Made by a program: the position numbers and the translations under genes
Shown: positions 42,479 through 52,987 of the stretch, one piece after another
Position numbering within the stretch: the first letter of the stretch is position 1
Layout: each line of letters opens with the position of its first letter
Source: Rana temporaria
Taxonomy: Eukaryota; Chordata; Amphibia; Anura; Ranidae
Assembly: GCF_905171775.1 (NCBI RefSeq)
Contig: NC_053492.1
Location: forward strand, 330,158,690 to 330,222,689
Direction: 5' to 3'
DNA length: 64,000 bases
Notes under the pieces: model-generated
What the model saw: only the letters and a program-made list of their open reading frames with translations
What the model was told of the DNA's origin: nothing
Databases searched by the model: none

Positions 42479-44480
42479 TTCTCCCCAGACGGCCCTGTGG
42501 AGGGATAAGGGATAAGACCGGACCCCAGGGAGATAAAAAAAAAAAAAAAAAATCCAACTTAAACCTCAAAGAAAAAAAAAATAATAATAATAATAATAAA
42601 AAAAAAATAAATAAATAAATAAATATTACAAGTTCCTTAGGGTCTGGTTAGATCCTCCAGTACCCTGCGTGTTATACTCTCAAGGCAGTTGTAGGCACTA
42701 TGCCCTGGCAACTCTGCCTACTACTTGCCTACTATAAGAAACCTCCAAAAAAAAAAAAAAAAAAAGGCACAAACAAGAAAAAGAGAAAAAAAAAAAAAAT
42801 CTTAAACGTCTCTGACTTCCCTCCACTTGGAGGAGAGACGTTGAAATAGGGGGAATAAATAAACACAGCAGCGATCTGAGCCTTCCTATCCACCCCTTGC
42901 ACCCACTTTTTACCCGCTTCTTATTACCTTAACATCACCTTTTGATCCCTTCCCTTGAGCCCCCTTCACTCCCACTGCTTATTCCCAACAATGCTGTTTG
43001 AAAGATATGACCGTTAAACTTAGACTCTTACGGAACCCCAAAAAAAAAAAAAAAAGGAACCCCTAACCCTGCTATCCTTCCTGCCACCTTGGGGGTGTCC
43101 CTTACTAGTAGTACCTTTTAAGAGTAGCCCCTCCTCTCCCAGGGGAAGCTAAAAAACAAAACAAAAAAAAAAACCTTAATATGCCTCCCTTTTACTCCCC
43201 TTATTCCCCCCTCTCCTTCCCCCCTCCCTCCCCCCTTTATCTTAACTAAATTCCTCCCCTCTTTATATTAATAATTCCCCCCCTTCATCAAGTGTTACCC
43301 TTCCTTTATAGCCTAGTGCTCTAGTGATCCAAAAAACCTGTGTACTACCCCTTACAACCTACCCCCCCTCCCCCCTATTACCAGTCCTTTACCCAAAAAA
43401 AAAGAAAAAAAAAAACAGGTACCCCTATACCAACATTGATATTTATATATACCAACTCCCCTACCATTCATACACATAACTCGTAACACAAGTATAACCT
43501 CAGTGCCAACATAATATCAGCTCAACCCTGCCGATATATACACACACACATATTACTTACAATATTCTGGGACCCCTATTGTCCGTGAAAACATTATCTG
43601 TGAAAAATATTGTGAATTCCCCCCCCAAACATAAAAAAAATTGAATATACCCCAAGACATATACACCCTCACAATCACCCCTACTCCCCTCCCCCCGGGA
43701 TCTAGGGGCAACACTCTACTATGAATTGTTCCACTGTAACTACTTATGTACCATGCTATTATATGTTACCCATACCAAGAAGGAAAAAACTACCCCAGCA
43801 GTTGATCCTGCCCCCTATAGACACACCCCCAATATCACAAAAAATAAAATAAAAAATAAATAAAAACAGAGAGTACATTTCCAGTACTTCACACAAAAAA
43901 AAAAAAAAAAAAATATGGGAAACCTTCTACTTCAACTCTTCTGAGTCCTAATTCCAGATACCTGCTTTCTCTTATATTTTTTAACCATATTAGATACTCT
44001 TATCAATTGTATATATTTTACCTACCCCACAACAAAAGGAGAGGAAGAAAGCCAAAAAATAAATAAATAAATAAATAAATTCCTCTTCTCCCTTCCCTTT
44101 CCTTCCAGGTCATATGCTGATTGACTCTTTTTATACATTTTTGTACATTTCCCCCTCTCCCTTTCCCCCCCTAAAAAAAAACAAAAAACAAAAAGGGTGG
44201 GGGGGTTACTTCCCCTTATGCCTTCAACCAGGTTTAATACAAATGGAAACATTCTACTTCGACTCTTCTAAATCCTAACTCCAGATTAGTGTTTTCCCTT
44301 GTATTTTCACCCATATTAGATAGTCTTGTCAATTATATATCTTTTACCTGCACCCAAAAAAAAAAAAAAAATTATTGCAGTTCCGTTTTAAATCAGTCTT
44401 AATTTTCTTTTCTTTTCTTTTCTTCCCCCTTCACTCCAGCCTAACTCCATTCCTTTTTCCTTTAGTCCAATTATCTTCTT
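42479..44480 (-). other. 2.0-kb inter-ORF region of the LINE
   Basis: No reading frame with recognisable domains. On the plus strand it is rich in A-runs, CCCC-runs and short simple repeats (TAATAATAA at 42583, AAATAAATAAAT at 42607 and 44060). Two related stretches occur at about 43920-43975 and 44247-44310 (TTCTACTTC ... TCTTCTGAGTCCTAATTCCAG). L1 ORFs are usually separated by tens of bases, so this spacer is unusually long, unless part is a later insertion; I found no insertion boundaries. Confidence 0.6.
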
Positions 44481-45608
44481 CTAGAAAAAAAATTCTCCTG
44501 CTGCTGGCAGATCTGTCCAATTAGGGATCCTGATAGGCTCCAACTTCAACCACCTAAACAGTTCTGGGAGTTGGCCAGGATCTCTCAAATTATAGCTTTG
44601 ACCATCCTTCTTTATGATTACCGCGAGTGGGTACCCCCATCTATATGTCGCCCCTTTATTCAATAAGTACTCCAATAGGGGCTTTAATATACGTCTCCTC
44701 ATTTTCGTGTATTTACACAGATCCGGGTATATCTGAATCTCGCTCTCCAAATACTTTACTGAGCCTTCTTGCCATGCAGCCCTGAGTATATCCTCTTTAA
44801 CCCTAAAAAAGTGTATTCTGCACAGGACATCTCTGGGCTTAGTGTGTGCAGGGTTACGAGTCGTGGGCACTTTGTGTACTCTATCCAGCTCTATAGGCGA
44901 GTTTAGGGGGAGTTTTAATAGTTGGTTAAAAATAGCCATAACAGTTTCTCTTAGTGCCACCCCTTCTACCTCCTCCGGAATACCTTTTATCCGAACATTG
45001 TTCCTTCTACTTCTGTTCTCAAATTCCTCTGACTGTAATTGCAAAAATATCATCCGTTGATGTTGGACATGAACCTTTTCCTCTAACAATTCTATGCGGT
45101 TATCTGACAAATTTTGTTTCTGTTCCACGTTGTGCACTTTAAGATCTACTGTCTCAATTTTATTCTGAACTTCCAAAATCTCTTCTCTTAATGATCCAGT
45201 TATACTGGTCATTAACTGATGTATATCATCCTTAGTGGGGAGAGCCTGAATTAATTGTTTGAGCTGAAAAATATCCTGCTCTATCCCCTTATCTTGTATC
45301 ATAGATATTGTATGAGAACATACCTGTACCTCTTCTTTGTTTCTATCAGCCATTGGGAGCTCCTTTTCTTTCTCTGGCTCCTCCGACCGCATAACTATTT
45401 CACCCTGTGGGCCTGGGATAACTGGATCCTGAGTACCCCCCTGCTGCGCAGCTTCAAGGTATGGCTCCTGTATCAGGACTAAACCCCCGCTACTATCAGT
45501 CGCTTGTTTAAGGTCCTTTTTTACCGTTAAGTACCTCGTTATGTAGGAATGTGATGGCGTGGATGGGACTCCAGGGTTTCTCCCCCGCCTCGACATGGGA
45601 CACACCAA
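44481..45608 (-). CDS. LINE ORF1 protein: coiled coil + RRM-like RNA-binding chaperone
   Basis: 375 residues, open. ORF1 proteins of L1 elements trimerise through a coiled coil, bind the element RNA and act as a nucleic-acid chaperone. Here an N-terminal disordered region is followed by heptad-like sequence (LKQLIQALPTKDDIHQLMTS, ENRIELLEEKV-type pattern, about residues 115-190). The RRM-like core then starts with RRNNVRIKGIPEEVEG and contains ELDRVHKVPT and PRDVLCRIHFFRVKEDIL. The C-terminal domain includes MRRRILKPLLEYLLNKG and YRWGYPLAVII. An alternative start at MSRRGRNP, four codons in, is possible. No disabling change is seen. Confidence 0.92.
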   Translation of the reverse strand: MVCPMSRRGRNPGVPSTPSHSYITRYLTVKKDLKQATDSSGGLVLIQEPYLEAAQQGGTQDPVIPGPQGEIVMRSEEPEKEKELPMADRNKEEVQVCSHTISMIQDKGIEQDIFQLKQLIQALPTKDDIHQLMTSITGSLREEILEVQNKIETVDLKVHNVEQKQNLSDNRIELLEEKVHVQHQRMIFLQLQSEEFENRSRRNNVRIKGIPEEVEGVALRETVMAIFNQLLKLPLNSPIELDRVHKVPTTRNPAHTKPRDVLCRIHFFRVKEDILRAAWQEGSVKYLESEIQIYPDLCKYTKMRRRILKPLLEYLLNKGATYRWGYPLAVIIKKDGQSYNLRDPGQLPELFRWLKLEPIRIPNWTDLPAAGEFFF

Positions 45609-46310
45609 TAAATCAGTTTAATAGCTCAGTTTGCTGGGGGCTCTCAGACCAGCTTACCTCCCGCTCTCAGCCGTTTCCCTTCACCAGCAGCTGCACGTGC
45701 AAAATGTCCATTCATCTGCGGCACACACCTCCGCTCTTTCGCTTCCACTGCTAACACGCTCCTCCTTTCTGCTACTGCCCACTACACCACAGACGCTACA
45801 GACGCTTACACAGCCTGCTTCAACTGGCCCCCCTTTCTCTCCTCCTCTCAGTACTCCGGAGGTTTATGCTATTAAACAGCAGGGTTCCACTGGCTCCGTA
45901 TGGCTCTCTCTGTTCCGCCTGTCCGATCAGCTGTTCTGTGTAGCTCTGTGTCTCTTAGCCGCGGGACATAAGATTTCTTCCAGCCACGGTCTATGCTCTT
46001 AGGCAGCGGGTTCCACTAGCTCAAAAGGCTCTCTCTATTCCGCCTGTCAGAAAATCAGCTGTTCAGCGTGAGTCTGTGTCTCTTAGCCGCCAGACTGATG
46101 CTTTCTTTTACCTCCGGCTTACATCTCTTTTCAGCTTATCAATCTGTCAGATGTTCAGCGGGGATCTGTGTCTCTTAACCGCGGGGTTAAAAGTTTCTTT
46201 CAGTCGGTCTACTGATGGGTGCACAGTGGTATAGATTAGGCTCCGATCTCCAGCAGTCTCACGCCGCCATGTCTACACCACTCCCCCCTAGAAACGGAAG
46301 TCGTCGTGTT
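45609..46310 (-). promoter_or_regulatory. LINE 5' UTR with promoter-like start and monomer-like repeats
   Basis: Within the first 50 bases of the minus strand are CGACTTCCGTTT (ETS-type, plus coordinates about 46291-46302) and ACATGGCGGC (YY1-type, 46263-46272), a combination suggestive of the internal promoter of L1 elements. Further in, a degenerate unit containing CTGTGTCTCTTAGCCGC (plus strand) recurs at about 45945, 46072 and 46165 with CAGCTGTTC nearby, reminiscent of monomer arrays in some L1 5' UTRs. Function is inferred. Confidence 0.55.
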
Positions 46311-46324
46311 GCGCCACCTCTTTA
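46311..46324. repeat. Target-site duplication, right copy (full-length L1)
   Basis: GCGCCACCTCTTTA, identical to 38238-38251. The interrupted retrotransposon sequence continues on both outer sides. Confidence 0.95.
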
Positions 46325-47996
46325 GCCAATTTTTCCCCAACCACCCCTGGATGCTGTAAGGCCAATTTCAAATTCCGCGCCACCAACGGGACCACCGGCA
46401 GTAAACACAAGATCCTAAAACCGTCCCGAAAACTCAAGGCAAGCTGGATAGCCGCTTCCTTATCCGGGTACCTACTTAGGAAAGGCTGCATCATTTCCTC
46501 CTTTACCGGAGTCGTCCCTTTTGTGAGCAGGCTCGCGGATACGCTTACCTTTTTTGAAGCACCAGGACAAAGGATGGGATCCCCCACACCCCGAACACTT
46601 GTGCTTAAATCTGCAAGACCCCCAAACTTACAGGAGTGCTCATTGAACTGCCAACATACCCCCCATTTTTTCCCAGCCGGTGTGTTGTCATATTCTGCTC
46701 CCTATCGCAGAATGCTGCGGAAGTCACGTGGCGGCCAGCTGCGCATTCGCAATGCGCTCCAACGGCAATTGCGATGCGTTCCACAGGATTTACGACACTA
46801 CCCCTCAGTGAACCCATCATAATTTGTCACGGAAGTGATCGTGTACATATATTTTATATAAGGGAAGTAATGCACATAGGGGAGGTAATCCCCTCCCTGA
46901 GCCCAAGTTCTCTCTCAGTATCTCTCTATCTGTATCCCTCTCTCGCTCTGAATGTATCTCAGTACCTCTATATCTCTATTTCTCTCTCGCTCTGAATGTG
47001 TCTCCCTCTCTCTCCCCCCGCTCCGTGTATGGTAATACGTCACTTCCGTGACAAATTGTGATGTGTTCACTGAAGGGTAGTGTCGTAAATCCTGTGAAAC
47101 GCATCGCACTTGCGGTTGGAACGCATTGCGCATGCGCAGTTGTCCGCCACGTGACTTCCGCAGCATTCTACAATAGGCAGCAGAATGTGACAATACACCG
47201 GCAGTCCTGAGGAAGGTGTATCCCCCAGCCCCCCGAAGAAACTGAGTGGGGGCCCTTGTCGATGACCTAATCCGCATCCAGAGGCTAATGTCTTTATGAT
47301 CCCAGCGAAGAGACGAACAGACCGCCCTGCGCTTTCTAAACTGTTCATCATACCTCAGCCAGGCAGATCCCCCATACACCCTGTGCGCCTCCCCAATGGC
47401 ATTCATATAACAGAACAACGCCAAACAAGGTTCTGATGACACTTTCCATAATGGCGAACGCCTGCAGCCAGTTAACAAACATACGCAAGATCAATCTGTA
47501 CCTCCTCTTCTCCTCATCCTCTTTCTTGGAGTCATCAGGTTTGACTCTATCCAAGTTAAACTTTTCCAAGGGCAATAACGAGAAGATCTCCATATACTCA
47601 CCCTTGCAAATCTTATCTGGAACCTCCTGCTTCAAATATGCTCCCAGCGGACCCTCAAAGCACACGTACACTTCACACGTACACTGTGTCCGCAATCCTT
47701 ACCACATCCGTCCTAATGGTAGCATCTGGGGCTCCCCCTTTTTACCTGTCTTCTCGGTGCCGGACACTGCTCCCGACAGCCCGGCAGGTGCCACCGCAGG
47801 GTTGCCGACGCTTCTGAAACCCTGGCCAGAGTCAGCCTCCCGCCATCCCCCATGGCCATGCTCGCTGTGTGTGACCATGGGGCCACTTGAGGAGGCTGCC
47901 CCTGCCCACCCGTAAAACGGCCCACCAAGTCCCGCAGGCCCCCCAACAAATCTCTCAGCTGTGCCTCTGAACTGGCGGGCCCACTACCCGCCATTT
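46325..47996 (-). pseudogene. Gag-like protein of the DIRS/Ngaro-like element
   Basis: The likely start is MAGSGPASSEAQLRDLLGG at 47996. Further down are PLGAYLKQEVPDKICKGEY and IFSLLPLEKFNLD (47650-47560), then RRYRLILRMFVNWLQAF, and CLALFCYMNAIGEAHRVYGG with WLRYDEQFRKRRAV (47440-47330). A foldback element (46676-47202) splits the gene. A cysteine/histidine cluster (FKHKCSGCGG type, about 46620-46560) and FLSRYPDKEAAIQLALSFRDG (46490-46430) follow. Frameshifts are present. I recognise the pattern from frog YR-retrotransposon proteins but cannot name the family with certainty. Confidence 0.55.
46676..47202. mobile_element. Foldback element with two 163-bp inverted arms
   Basis: Left arm 46676-46838 and right arm 47040-47202 are inverted copies, with roughly one mismatch per ten bases. 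Shared blocks include GCTGCGGAAGTCACGTGGCGG, CAGGATTTACGACACTACCC and AATTTGTCACGGAAGTGA on the left, and their complements on the right. The 201-bp loop contains CT-rich simple sequence with two copies of TCTCTCGCTCTGAATGT. It splits the Gag-like pseudogene. Confidence 0.88.
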
Positions 47997-48010
47997 TTCG
48001 CCATCTCCCG

Positions 48011-49030
48011 CCGTCCGGATAGGCCATGCCCACCCGCGAAGCCCCCATCTTCGTCTGTGAGCGGCCCGACGTGCTAGTTAGCCTACATCGCCGAGCCTCC
48101 CCCCACGGAGCTATCAAGGCAGAGGGGGGCCGTTTGTGCAATAGTCCCACGACTCAAGGGGAAAGCGGCGCCATGACGGCCCGTGGACCCGCCCACCGAG
48201 CCAGGCCGGCGGCGTGGAGTCCACCCGGACCCTGCTCTGGCAGACTGCTGGCTTCTCTTAGCTGGGGGAGCGGATTGTTCCCCAAGAGGGCTCCTAGGAT
48301 GGTGCACGGCCCTGCATGAGGGCCCTGGTGAAAAGCGTGCTGGACGTGACCTCCGCGTGCACGGGGACACCTCACCTCCCAGCCCTGATCTGCTTGCCTG
48401 GTCCTCTATCAAGGCTGCGACCTGGCTGTGCAGCCACTCCGGTCCCCCGACTCACAGCGTCTCCCCGCAAGGAATGCAGTCCGAAGGGAGGAGGTGAACA
48501 CGCTGACTAACCCCAAGCCAGAACACCTCGGATGATGGGGGCAAGCTTACTGAGGAGGAACAGGAAGTGAGAAATTCAGACAATGAAAAAAAAAACACTT
48601 AGAAGGTTGTTAAGACCTGCAGTGGGTATGGTACTGCGGCCTTCTTTCCATCCCTCAATCGCCGAGCATAAGTGATTATCGCTACCACAGGAGGTGGAGG
48701 GATAGTGGAGATTAATGCAGTTTTCAGGATGATTCTTCCCAATGGTTAGAATATTCCCCCAAACATGAGCCAAGACTTCATGAAGAGGGTACCAGGCATA
48801 GAATAGCTTTATTGAGAGGCAGGTTCTTATACACACCAAAAGGAATACTTGCAGTAATCGGATGGACAATGACACACTCCACCCACAACAGCATATGATG
48901 GTTTACTAACGAGCCCCCCTCAATACACCTCTTTTAGGAGACAGACGTTCTGTCTCCGATATAGTCCACATGAGTTATTACTAGTCATTTACCCAGATGA
49001 GGTGACTCAGAGGTAAGCTCTTCTCACCTG
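48011..49030. other. Leader of the YR-type element and unassigned sequence
   Basis: 48011-48500 is GC-rich, probably the 5' non-coding part of the retrotransposon whose Gag-like frame starts at 47996. 48500-49030 shows no motif I can name; it contains GGAGACAGACGTTCTGTCTCC, a 21-base palindrome at about 48938-48958. Confidence 0.4.
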
Positions 49031-49038
49031 CTAAACAA

Positions 49039-49679
49039 TAGACATGTGCATTCGTTTTCGTTAGTATGCATTTTCGTCCGAAAATCGTGTTTTTTCGTTA
49101 TCGTTTTAACAAACGATAACGAAAGTGCAAGAAACGAAAACCAAAAGATCCGACATAAAAAATACTTTATTTTCGTTTTTGTTGCGGTAAAAATTCGATA
49201 TAGAGAGTTTCGACATTATAGGGAAAAGATTCAACATCATAGAGAAAAGATCCGACATTATAGAGAAAAGATTCGACACTATAGAAATAATAGATTTGAC
49301 ATTACAGAGAATAGATTTCGATTTATGAGAAAATAGATTCAACATTATAGAGAATAGATTCGACATTATTACTAGTCATACAACATTAGAATTCTTGTAG
49401 GCGGAATATTCGAACGAAAATGTACGATTCAACATAAAGATTCGACGTTCCGTCGAATATTCGTTTAAACAATCGACACAAACCAAAAATATTCGACGTT
49501 CCGTCGAATATTCTTTTGACCTTTCGACAAAAAACAAGTATTATTGGATTTTCGGACGAAAGCTATTCCCCAACGAAAAACGAAATAAATCAAAACGATT
49601 TTCGGGAGTAACTAAATAAATGTATTTTCCAAACGAAAACGAAAAAACGAAACAAAATATTCCAGTCTGCACATGTCTA
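49039..49679. mobile_element. hAT MITE, TAGACATGTGCA ends, perfect 8-bp duplication
   Basis: The ends TAGACATGTGCA and TGCACATGTCTA are exact inverted repeats. CTAAACAA flanks both sides (49031-49038, 49680-49687). The interior is rich in CGTTTTCG and TCGAA, has GACGTTCCGTCGAATATTC twice (49446, 49496) and a degenerate ~22-bp array (AGAGAAAAGATTCGACATTA, about 49195-49375). 641 bp, non-coding. Confidence 0.93.
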
Positions 49680-49687
49680 CTAAACAA

Positions 49688-50575
49688 CACACATCTATCC
49701 TCAATAGAAATTCACACAATGAACGGTTCCTGAGAGCCAGACCAAGGTTCATTTACATGACACAGCAGACGACATTAGCACAGCAAGCTTTTATAGTACA
49801 CCCGCCCTCCCTGCCTGGGAGATATTGAGATCAGTTAAGGAATAAACCAATTATCTCCAGGCAGAGAGCACACAATTTTCCCAAAAGTTGGAACACCCTT
49901 TCCACACAAGGTATCCCTACAATTACATACCCCATGATAGCCCCGATCTGGGGGACCAACATATCCAAATTTCACCCTGATCGGTTCAGGGGTTCATAAA
50001 AAACAAACCGAACCTATGAGAAAATACAGAATAAAGTCTATTTTCTTCACAAAGGGAAATCAAAGGAAAAGGTAAGTGAATCAACAATGCACTAGCCTAA
50101 AGGAACCTATTTAGAAAATAAAAAACAAACCTTTACAGCCCCTTTAAATAATGCCACTCCCCCTCTGACTTTTCCTCTCAGTCACCGCCCCTCTCCACTT
50201 CCTATTAACCCTTATGTTGTCTACCCTAAAACACACTGTCATGCCTTGCCTTGCACTACTTCTTTGTCTTTTCCGTTCCGTGCCTCATTGTATCCTTGCA
50301 CCTGTTGTGTCCTTTGAGTATTTCAGTGTCCTTGTGCCTCTGTTTCCCTTGTGCTAGATTTCAGCGTACTTGCATTTCCATGATCCCCTGTGAATTCCTG
50401 TCTGCTATCTGTTTGCATCACCTGTGTCTTTAATCTGCTTCATTGTCTCCTGGTGTTTTTCTAGGCGGTTTCCTTCTTGGTGTCTCCATGTCTATCTGTT
50501 TCTGTACTAGCTGTTCCAATAGAATCTTGTCTGCTGAGAGTAGTAGTCCTTCTCACAAATTCAGAGACTCTTTTC
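49688..50575. other. Unassigned sequence with one TTAA-type end
   Basis: Contains AACCTTTACAGCCCCTTTAA ending about 50147, which resembles the end of the TTAA family (its other end is not identified). 50160-50560 is CT-rich and non-coding. Confidence 0.4.
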
Positions 50576-50646
50576 TTAAAGTGGTTGTACACCCTGTACA
50601 ACTACTTTTGCCTACAGGTAAGCCTAGATTGAGGCTTACCTGTAGG

Positions 50647-51691
50647 CAGGCCCGGACTGGCCATATGGCACACCGGGCATATGCCTGGTGGGCCGGGGCA
50701 GCCGGGCCACATATCAATTTCGGGCCTGATTTGGCAGCTGCTTGAGCCGGCCCTGCTCACCCGCTGCTGGCCTCTCCGTGGCCGGCTCCGCGGGGAAGGC
50801 CGCATCCATGTCCTTCTGGCCGGGGTCCCCACTGCCTACTCCAAAGGCTGTGGCATTTGGGCTGCTCTGTGAGTCGGGGCCGCTCAGCTGGCCTCACCAC
50901 GGCCAGCTCCGCGGCTGCCCGACTGACTATTCATCTCAGGGGGGCGGAAGTGAAGGGGTCAGGTGACCATAAATGGGAGGAGCTGCCTGTAGGAGTTCCC
51001 CTTCTGCCTGATGTCGGAAAGGTGAATCTGGAGCGCCGTGAGTAGAATGAGGAAAACATTGCACTGGAATGGGGGGAACTTTGTGGGAGGAGAGTCTTGC
51101 CTTGGAGGGGAGTTGAATGTGGAGCTCTGACTGTACTGGAATCTGGGGGGGAGATCACCCACCCCATCCTCTGCACCCACCTCACTCTCTGCACCCATCC
51201 CACCCTCTGCACCCACCTCACACTCTGCACCCACCCCACCCTCTGCACCCACCTCAACCTCTTCACCCACCCCACCCTCTGCACCCACCTCACCCTCTGC
51301 ACCCACCTCACCCTCTGCACTCTGCACCCACCCCACCCTCTGCACCCTCTGCACCCTGCACCCACCCTCCACCCACACCTCACCCTCTGCACCCACCTTA
51401 CCCTCTGCACCCTGCTCCCACCTCACCCTCTGCACCCTGCACCCACCCCACCCTCTGCACCCACCTCACCCTCTGCACCCTGCACCCACCTCACCCTCTG
51501 CACCCTGCACCCACCTCACCCTCTGCACCCTGCACCCACCCTCTGCACCCACCTCACCCTCTGCACTCTGCACCCACCTCACCCTCTTTTGAATAAATAA
51601 CAAACATGTCATTCTTCCCTGATTTGTATTAAAAAAATAGGCTGCTCAGCCTAAAATGCCCAGGCCTATTTTTTGTCCCAGTCCGGGCACG
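50647..51691. mobile_element. hAT-like insertion with CAGGCCCGGACTGG end
   Basis: The left end CAGGCCCGGACTGGC and right end CCCAGTCCGGGCACG are imperfect inverted repeats. The flanks CCTGTAGG (50639-50646) and CCTATAGG (51692-51699) differ at one base, consistent with an aged 8-bp duplication. The interior is GC-rich and includes the first block of an 18-bp minisatellite. No transposase. Confidence 0.7.
51160..51590. repeat. 18-bp minisatellite CACCCTCTGCACCCACCT, block 1
   Basis: Tandem 18-bp units with longer variants CACCCTCTGCACCCTGCA plus CCCACCT. Reading frames of Pro/His/Thr-rich type across it are artefacts. Confidence 0.93.
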
Positions 51692-51764
51692 CCTATAGGT
51701 GCTGGAAATATCTCCTAAACCTCCACGGTTTAGGAGATATTTACAAAAGAGACATGCGCCGATG

Positions 51765-52050
51765 TCTGCACCCACCCCACCCTCTGCACCCACCTCACCC
51801 TCTGCACCCACCTCAACCTCTGCACCCACCTCACCCTCTGCACCCACCTCACCCTCCGCACCCTTCTCCCACCTCACCCTCTGCACCCTGTACCCACCCC
51901 ACCCTCTGCACCCACCTCACCCTCTGCACCCTGCACCCACCTCACCCTCTGCACCCACCTCACCCTCTGCACCCTGCACCCACCTCACCCTCTGCACCCT
52001 GTACCCACCTCACCCTCTGCACCCTGCACCCACCTCACCCTCTTTTGATT
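51765..52050. repeat. 18-bp minisatellite, block 2 (tandem duplicate)
   Basis: Same units as block 1, and followed by the same tail: AAATAACAAACATGTCAT ... GGCTGCTCAGCCTAAAATGC ... GTCCCAGTCCGGGCACGCC, at about 51590-51700 and again at about 52045-52155 (offset near 455 bp). A segment spanning the minisatellite, the hAT end and some flank was duplicated. Confidence 0.9.
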
Positions 52051-52485
52051 AAATAACAAACATGTCATGCTTCCTTGATTTGTATTAAAAAGAATGGGCT
52101 GCTCAGCCTAAAATGCCCAGGCCTATTTTTTGTCCCAGTCCGGGCACGCCTATATGTGCTTGAAATATCTCCTAGACATGCGCTGAGGTCTAGGCGCAGG
52201 CGCACTTTAGAAATGGCGATTGTGCCATTTCTAAAGAAGGTAATGCGCACAAGGGATGTCATCGAGGGTCCGGCCAATCACAGTGCCGGAGCCGCGATAC
52301 CCGGAAGTAACTCCAGGACAACATGTCGCCGGCCAGTGCTGTGTCAGGCACCACATCAGGGGCTTCGATCCCAGGTGAGTATTACATAATGAGCTAGTAT
52401 GCTATGCATACTAGCTCATTATGCCTTTGTCTTGGAGGTGTTATTTTTTTTATTTTTTTCAAAAGTGCGTTTACAACCATTTTAA

Positions 52486-52987
52486 GAGACTTTTTTCCTC
52501 CTTGCATAGCTCTACTTTGAGAAAAAATGTCATTGCTGTCACTAGTTTCCAGGTGCCTACATGAGACTTTTCCTCTGCGGTCACCCCTGGCAACCTGGTC
52601 ACATCAAAACACATTTTTTCTTTTTGTAGTGGATTTGTTTGACTTGGTGAAAACATTTTTTGCTTACAACTCCAATCTGTGTGAAGATCCCATAACATTT
52701 ATTGAATTCCTGGCCATAGCAAAGGACCACTTGTAAAACCATATGCAACTTTTATTGCAATCCAAACAATATGTAAAAATACTCACACTTTTAAAACCAA
52801 AGAGTGCTCATAAGTAAAACATTCCCGAGAGATGATGCAGGCAATCCATACATTACCAAGGAAGTATGGAGACATCACGCCTTACGTGTTTCATCGTAAC
52901 TCAGGTCACCGGGAGCACAGGTATAGTACGGGCATATGATTTTACACTATGTGGATCTCCCTATTCAAATTTTACGATGGATCTTGT
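52486..52987. other. Unassigned sequence
   Basis: No gene or clear repeat structure. The last 8 bases (GATCTTGT) are the target duplication of the next element. Confidence 0.4.

Larger units (their letters stand above)
38252..46310 (-). mobile_element. Full-length L1/Tx1-type LINE, both ORFs open
   Basis: 8059 bp between identical 14-bp target duplications. Layout on the minus strand: 5' UTR (46310-45609), ORF1 (45608-44481), a long inter-ORF region (44480-42479), ORF2 (42478-38672), 3' UTR and A-rich tail (38671-38252) with AATAAA near the end. The perfect duplication, the presence of the 5' end and two undamaged ORFs indicate a young insertion that may still be able to move. It sits inside an older YR-type retrotransposon. 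Confidence 0.93.
37966..48010 (-). mobile_element. DIRS/Ngaro-like (tyrosine-recombinase class) retrotransposon, broken
   Basis: Gag-like sequence (47996-46325) and the start of an RT (38237-37966) read on the minus strand and are separated only by the complete L1 (38252-46310). The element ends abruptly at 37965 where a hAT element begins. No recombinase is visible in this copy; the class is inferred from the RT sequence style and Gag pattern. Confidence 0.55.
50580..52481. mobile_element. TTAA-flanked hairpin element, split by a hAT and a duplication
   Basis: The left end AGTGGTTGTACACC follows TTAA (50576-50579); the right end GTTTACAACCATT precedes TTAA (52482-52485). Hairpins lie near both ends: 50609-50625/50632-50648 (17-bp perfect arms TGCCTACAGGTAAGCCT) and 52386-52402/52406-52422 (17-bp perfect arms ATAATGAGCTAGTATGC). 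The middle holds a hAT-like insertion and a tandem duplication. Same family as 4950-6111. Confidence 0.72.

Noticed and set aside
51097..52056. Proline/histidine-rich reading frames
   Set aside because: 18-bp minisatellite translated in several frames; no start context or domain.
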